A DNA stretch of 64,000 nt, from assembly GCA_023614405.1 (NCBI GenBank), contig CM042697.1, positions 306,126,323 to 306,190,322 of the forward strand. Direction: 5' to 3'. The position numbers were made by a program, and so were the translations under genes. The notes beneath the pieces were generated by a model. The model searched no databases, was not told where the DNA came from, and saw only the letters and a program-made list of their open reading frames with translations. Below, piece after piece: positions 59,363 through 64,000 of this stretch (its first letter is position 1; each line of letters opens with the position of its first letter). Source of the DNA: Avena insularis. Lineage: Eukaryota; Streptophyta; Magnoliopsida; Poales; Poaceae.

Positions 59363-62300
59363 TGTAAGATCCCACCTTTATAAAGGTAAAGATCCCTGTG
59401 ATTGCAATGCTACTACCTGGATCAAATGCTAGCATCGACAGTTTAAGATGAAGTACATAGAAACAAAGGTCATTATTACATCGTTATTCCAGAGATAACA
59501 TAGTCTTTTACAACTCCATAGCCATAGGCTAGTACAAGAGTTTAACTTAACAATATAAATACAAGTCTTCATCTTCATGTGCCACATGAAAGCATGTTGA
59601 GTGTAGACTCATAACCTCTAATCATCATCAGAGTATCCTGCAACATCACAAGTTACAGCCATAGTGGGTCAATACATTGAAATAGTATTGGCAAGTGATA
59701 CCTTAGTAGAATATTAGCATCTAGTTACTACATGAATTTGGCTAAGTGTAGCTTAGGATTGCTTTGCTCAAAATAGGTTTTACCTATCAGTTGAAATCAC
59801 TAAGTTTTTCTTTGACAAAAACTTTCCCAAGGAACCACCAATAGAAATTGTTGAACCTTCACCCTTGTTCAACCACAAGTTTTAACTTAGAAAATTGGGA
59901 TGAGGAGATTCTTGATAGCTTCCATGTCTTGATGCTCAAATTGTCCAATACCAGGGACATGGCTAAGTACTTAGTTTCTTCCATCTACAGAGGTCGTGCA
60001 CTTTCCCCACAAGACTTGATTTTCACCAAGACAGGACCTTTCAGAAGCCTTCCCTTAGACCAAAATGGACGCTCTCCAAACCTATCATTCCCCTACCACC
60101 AACTGTCCATTTGGCTAAGTTACTGCAACCTATATGATCCAGGCAGAGCCCATAATGCCATGTGGCTGCACTAGAAGCTTCTTAACATTTGGCATCTCAA
60201 ATACCTTTGTTCCTGGGTGGCAATCCACAAGTGAGATACACAAGATAAACCATAGAAATGGGCCTTGTGTAACCACTCAACACAAACCATTCTTTCCATT
60301 CCACCCAGGTGTTTCATTCACTTAGTTGTTTTATTAAGCAAAACATAAGTCAAAGACTTAGAAATATTTCTCATAGCATGTATATATAATCCACCCTTGG
60401 TTACTACTAGATAGGCTAAGCATGGCAATAGCAAGTATCTTAACTTAGAGGAAATTCTAACAATTCTACCACTACTAGGATTTCCCAAGCATAACATATA
60501 GATACTTAGTAAAATTATTCATGCAAGCCCTATGCAAAATATTTCTAATGCATAGTCAAAATATTGGGATAAAAATATGAAGCACCACTTGCCTTGATAG
60601 TTGGGAGAGTAGCAACAATCCTCACAATCACAATCACCACTAGCACCAAAATCTACACATAAAATGATTGCACCAAATTCACATATCAAAATAGACAAAC
60701 AAAAATATATGAATGCATGCAAATGCCATGTGATGATTTTCTAAACAAAACAAGACAAGTGGAACAGTACTGAATCATAAACAAAACATTTACACACTAA
60801 ATAAAATCAATTTGTCCCTTAAAACATTATCTATATAATATTTTACATATAAAATAAGCTTATAAATGTTTCTGCAAAAACAACCCATTTTACAGATGCA
60901 ATTTATTAAACAAAGTGCATAAATGGATAGAATTCTTTCTCCTGATTCCAATGATATAAAATTTACAAAATTTGAACGTGTGGATCTAAAGTTATGAATT
61001 TTGCAAGTTTGAAAAACTAATAGATCTAATTCCAGATTTTAAAACAAAACACAGGCCACGCGGCAGCTCCTGATTGGACGGTACCGGTTCGCGCAGGATC
61101 ACGCTCGTGGGCCGTTGGATCTCACTAACTGTGCACGGCCCAGATCTAACTTACCTCTTCGTTTAAGTGATCTATTCCTACACGTCCGATCTAGATCTAA
61201 CGGTCCACAACAAACGAACCATAAGTCAGCGGCGCTGCGACGGTGGCTGGCGGCGGCGCGGTCAGACGGTGATGTGGCCGTCGTTACAGGAAGCGAGAAG
61301 GGCAGTGGGGTAGCTCACCGTGTTCGTGTGACGATGCTGAAGCTCAAGGTGGTCTTCGTTGGCAGAGGGGCGCTCGGAGTGGTTAGTGATTGCTCGCCGG
61401 AGTTCGTGAAGGCGTCGGGCACGGCTGTTCGTCGACGTTGCCGAGGATGTAGATCATGCCAGAGAGAAATGAGCAGTGCGTCAGATGCGGGAAGCAATGC
61501 TGATCATGCGAGTAACAAGGAGAGGGCAAGGCGTGCTCGGAACTAACCAGAACAACTCGCCAGAGTGGAGTGCTTCGTCGGGCTCGCGCAGTTGTCGACG
61601 TTGCCGACACTCGGGGTTGTCCTAGCACACATCAGTGGTGTCAAAGGATGCGCAGGGATGCAGGAAATGTGCTAGCAAGACCAGGAGGCAAGGGGAGGAG
61701 AGGGCTCACCGGAATTTGCCGCCGGAGGTCGTCGGTACCGCGGTGGTTTGAGCTCGAATGCGAGCAGCCTGGTGGCGGAGCGAGTGAGGGAAGTGAGGGG
61801 AAAGATGCAGGGTGGAGAGGGGGTTTTGTAGCCGGAGCCAGGGCAAGGATCACACACAGAATCAATGGGAATTAAGCCGATTTAATTCGCGGCGTCACTG
61901 CGGCGAGGTAACGGCGGAGCGGGTCGGACGCGCGGTGATAGGGGACGATGCTGACGGGGCAGGTGGGGTAGGAGCATCAGTGAGAGGGTGCGTGCGGCTG
62001 CGGTCAGAAACAGAGGGAGGAGGGAAACCCGGGGTGGGCTGGTTCTGTTGTTGGGACGAAATGCTGGCCCCAGCCCATTTCTATTTCTTTAATCTTTTTC
62101 TTTTTCTATTTTGATTTTCAGGAACCAAATTCAAATGAGTTTCAATTCAAACCACTTCTGGATTTTTGTAAAGTGAAACTAGTACACATTTGGCTACAGA
62201 ACAAAGTTTTACACTTGATATACATTGGTACATTGGAATTTTAAAAAAATAAACAATGCTTTTATCAATAGTTTATTAAAGACATATGAATGGTTTTAAA

Positions 62301-62549
62301 TTCATATCTTGATTTGAAATTTTTTGTCCAAGATTTTGGAAAACATCAATCCACTCTAAGTTCAAACCTTTCTGGTTTTAAAACAAATAATCTCTTACTA
62401 GAGAGTAATAGTGGGTCATAACATTGTTACATAAAATAATAAGCCTTCAAATGCTTCTGTTTGAAATGACATTTGAAAATGATCATAAAATGATTATGAA
62501 TGCATGGATGATATGCAAACTTTGAAACCATGATTTTTGGGATGTTACA
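59363..62549 (-). repeat. 3' LTR of the Tekay-type element (3187 bp)
   Basis: It starts TGTAAGATCCCACC and ends GGGATGTTACA. It is collinear with 1528-4715 over the full length and one base shorter. A GC-rich segment at about 61040-62080 has short frames that are not shared intact by the two copies. Confidence 0.92.
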
Positions 62550-62550
62550 A

Positions 62551-62563
62551 ATCTAACCCCCTT
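62551..62563 (-). promoter_or_regulatory. Polypurine tract of the Tekay-type element
   Basis: The minus-strand reading is TTAAGGGGGTTAGAT, next to the LTR. It overlaps the end of pol (TAA at 62562-62564). Confidence 0.7.
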
Positions 62564-64000
62564 AAGGTGAATCTCGCCCTCGAGATTCAGATTGGCTAGC
62601 AAATAGGTGAGGGTGGTCTTTCCGAAGGTCATCTTCTCTTCCCCATGTTGCTTCTTCTTCAGTATGATGGTTCCATTGAACTTTGCAGAACTTGATAGTC
62701 TTTGTCCGAGTAACTCTTTCTGCAGTCTCAAGAATCTTGATAGGTTTTTCTTCATAAGTAAGATCACTTTCCTATTGAACCTCCTCCAAAGGTATAGTAT
62801 CTTTCAAAGAAGTCTCTTCCATCTCTGGATGGCCTTTCTTTAGCTGACTCACATGAAACACATTGTGAACGGCAGACAGTGATTTAGGCAGTTCAATCTC
62901 ATATGCTGCTTCTCCTTTACGACTTAGAATCTTGAATGGTCCAACATATCTTGGGGCCAATTTTCCTTTGACTCCGAATCTCTTCACTCCACGAAGTGGT
63001 GACAATCTAAGATAAGCTCTATCACCCACCTCATAGGTGACTTCTCTAAGCTTAGGATTTGTGTAGCTCTTCTGTCGGGACTGTGCTATTTTCAATCTGT
63101 CCTTTACTAGCTTGACTTTCTCTTCAGCCTCTTTGATTAGTTCTGGTCCGAACAAATTTCTTTCTCCCACACCATTCCATAGCAATGGGGTAGTACACTT
63201 TCTCCCATAGAGAAACTCAAACGGTGCCATCTCAATACTGGCTTGATAGCTGTTATAGTAAGAGAATTCTGCGTAAGGCAGACTTTCATCCCAACTAGCT
63301 CCATAGTCTAGGGCACATGCCCTCAACATATCTTCTAAAATCTGGTTGGTCCTTTCCGTCTGTCCATCAGTCTGAGGATGAAAAGCAGTGCTGAATTCCA
63401 ATATCGTTCCTAAGGACTCATGTAGTTGCCTCCAAAAATGAGAGGTGAATTGAGTTCCCCTATCAGACATAATACTCTTGGGTACTCCATGCAGACACAC
63501 GATCCTATTCATATAGATATTGGCCAACTTAGCACTTGTGTAGGTTGTCTTCATGGGTATGAAATGAGCCACTTTAGTTAGGCGATCCACTACTACCCAA
63601 ATAGAATCATATCCTGATCTGGTCCTTGGCAATCCAGTAATGAAATCCATGCCAATCTTGTCCCACTTCCAATCAGGAATAGGTAGTGGTTGTAACAATC
63701 CTGCTGGTTTCTGATGTTCCGCTTTCACTCTACTACATACGTCACACAAAGAAATATGTTCAGCGATGTCCTTCTTGAGATTATTCCACCAAAATCTTTC
63801 CTTCATATCCATGTACGTTTTGGTGTTACCCGGATGAATGGAATATGGTGAGTTGTGTGCTTCTTGTACAATCAGTTTCTGAAGCTCCGGATCTTGCGGA
63901 ACGCAGATACGTTTTCCATACCATAAAGTACCCTGTTCGTCTTCATGGAATCCTTTGGCTTTTCCTTTGCCAATCTTCTCTTTAATCTCTTCAATTTCCT
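62562..64000 (-). pseudogene. Gypsy pol: integrase with chromodomain-like tail, partial
   Basis: The frame is open from the window edge down to a TAG at 62772-62774. It carries the integrase zinc-binding region (EAHNSPYSIHPG, then CDVCSRVKAEHQ) and the DDE core: MDFITGLPRTRSGYD, SDRGTQFTSHFW and GQTERTNQI, with 35 residues between the second Asp and the Glu. A GPY/F module (APRYVGPFKILSRKGEAAYE) and VFHVSQLKKGHPEMEET follow. After the TAG the same frame continues with KPIKILETAERVTRTKTIKF and EEATWGREDDLRKDHPHLF, ending at a TAA (62562-62564). Integrase inserts the cDNA; in this clade the tail is thought to steer insertion to certain chromatin. The single TAG would remove the tail but leave the catalytic part intact. 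Confidence 0.88.

Larger units (their letters stand above)
59363..64000 (-). mobile_element. Tekay-type Gypsy retrotransposon, 3' half
   Basis: Read on the minus strand: integrase from the window edge, chromodomain-like tail, polypurine tract, then the 3' LTR (59363-62549). The element continues past 64000. The chromodomain-type tail (EEATWGREDDLRKDHPHLF) suits the Tekay/Del clade of chromoviruses; the clade name is from memory. The solo LTR at 1528-4715 belongs to the same family. Confidence 0.85.

Noticed and set aside
61115..62114. Frames of 100-143 codons in the GC island of the right-hand LTR
   Set aside because: Same argument: LTR sequence, frames not conserved between the two copies.
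1..64000. CRISPR arrays, bacterial operons, rRNA or tRNA genes
   Set aside because: None seen. The short tandem arrays lack regular repeat-spacer structure, and the tRNA-like strings are retroelement primer sites.

Overview
The window looks like intergenic and genic DNA from a large-genome grass, most likely the Triticeae (wheat, barley, rye and relatives). The reasons are BARE/Angela-like Copia elements, Tekay-type Gypsy elements with very long LTRs, a CACTA end, Stowaway-like MITEs, GT-AG introns, and one nuclear gene coding for a transaldolase with a transit-peptide-like N-terminus. I see no bacterial genes, rRNA, tRNA or CRISPR array. The species assignment is inference from repeat style.

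Layout. (1) 1-8770: a minus-strand BARE/Angela-like Copia element, cut by the window edge, with a 3.2-kb solo Gypsy LTR inside it (1528-4715, flanked by AGAAG on both sides). (2) 8771-20190: a decayed plus-strand Gypsy element with a tRNA-Asp-type primer site. It is split by a complete minus-strand Copia element (10937-18956, both LTRs present, flanked by AATCG). (3) 20191-26492: a Gypsy LTR relic with a ~60-bp array, AT-rich DNA, a GC-rich block of unknown nature and a LINE-like scrap. (4) 26493-32532: the only convincing host gene, a 13-exon plastid-type transaldolase on the plus strand. All splice junctions are GT-AG and the 402-codon frame is intact. (5) 32781-34123: a small Mutator-like element nested in another MITE-like element. 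(6) 35289-45597: a complete but badly mutated plus-strand Copia element (flanked by AAGAT), split in its reverse transcriptase by a 4.0-kb solo Gypsy LTR (39213-43174). (7) 45603-51833: LINE-like and LTR remnants, then a CACTA end at 49028. (8) 51834-64000: a probable 6.3-kb Gypsy LTR with a stub of internal sequence, then a second Gypsy element whose 3' LTR (59363-62549) is the same family as the first solo LTR. Its integrase/chromodomain coding region runs off the window.

The retroelement genes work together only as gag-pol polyproteins (capsid, zinc knuckle, protease, integrase, reverse transcriptase, RNase H). Nearly all are broken. The least damaged are the Copia at 10937-18956, where I see one frameshift, one nonsense codon and a lost zinc-knuckle cysteine, and the Gypsy integrase at the right edge. 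The transaldolase acts in the non-oxidative pentose phosphate pathway and has no functional link to its neighbours.

I found no convincing new multi-gene system. The most unusual signal is in the Copia element at 35289-45597. Its LTR seems to encode the start of Gag, and a predicted 231-bp intron spans the LTR/internal boundary. That intron is a multiple of three and stop-free, so spliced and unspliced RNAs would both stay in frame.
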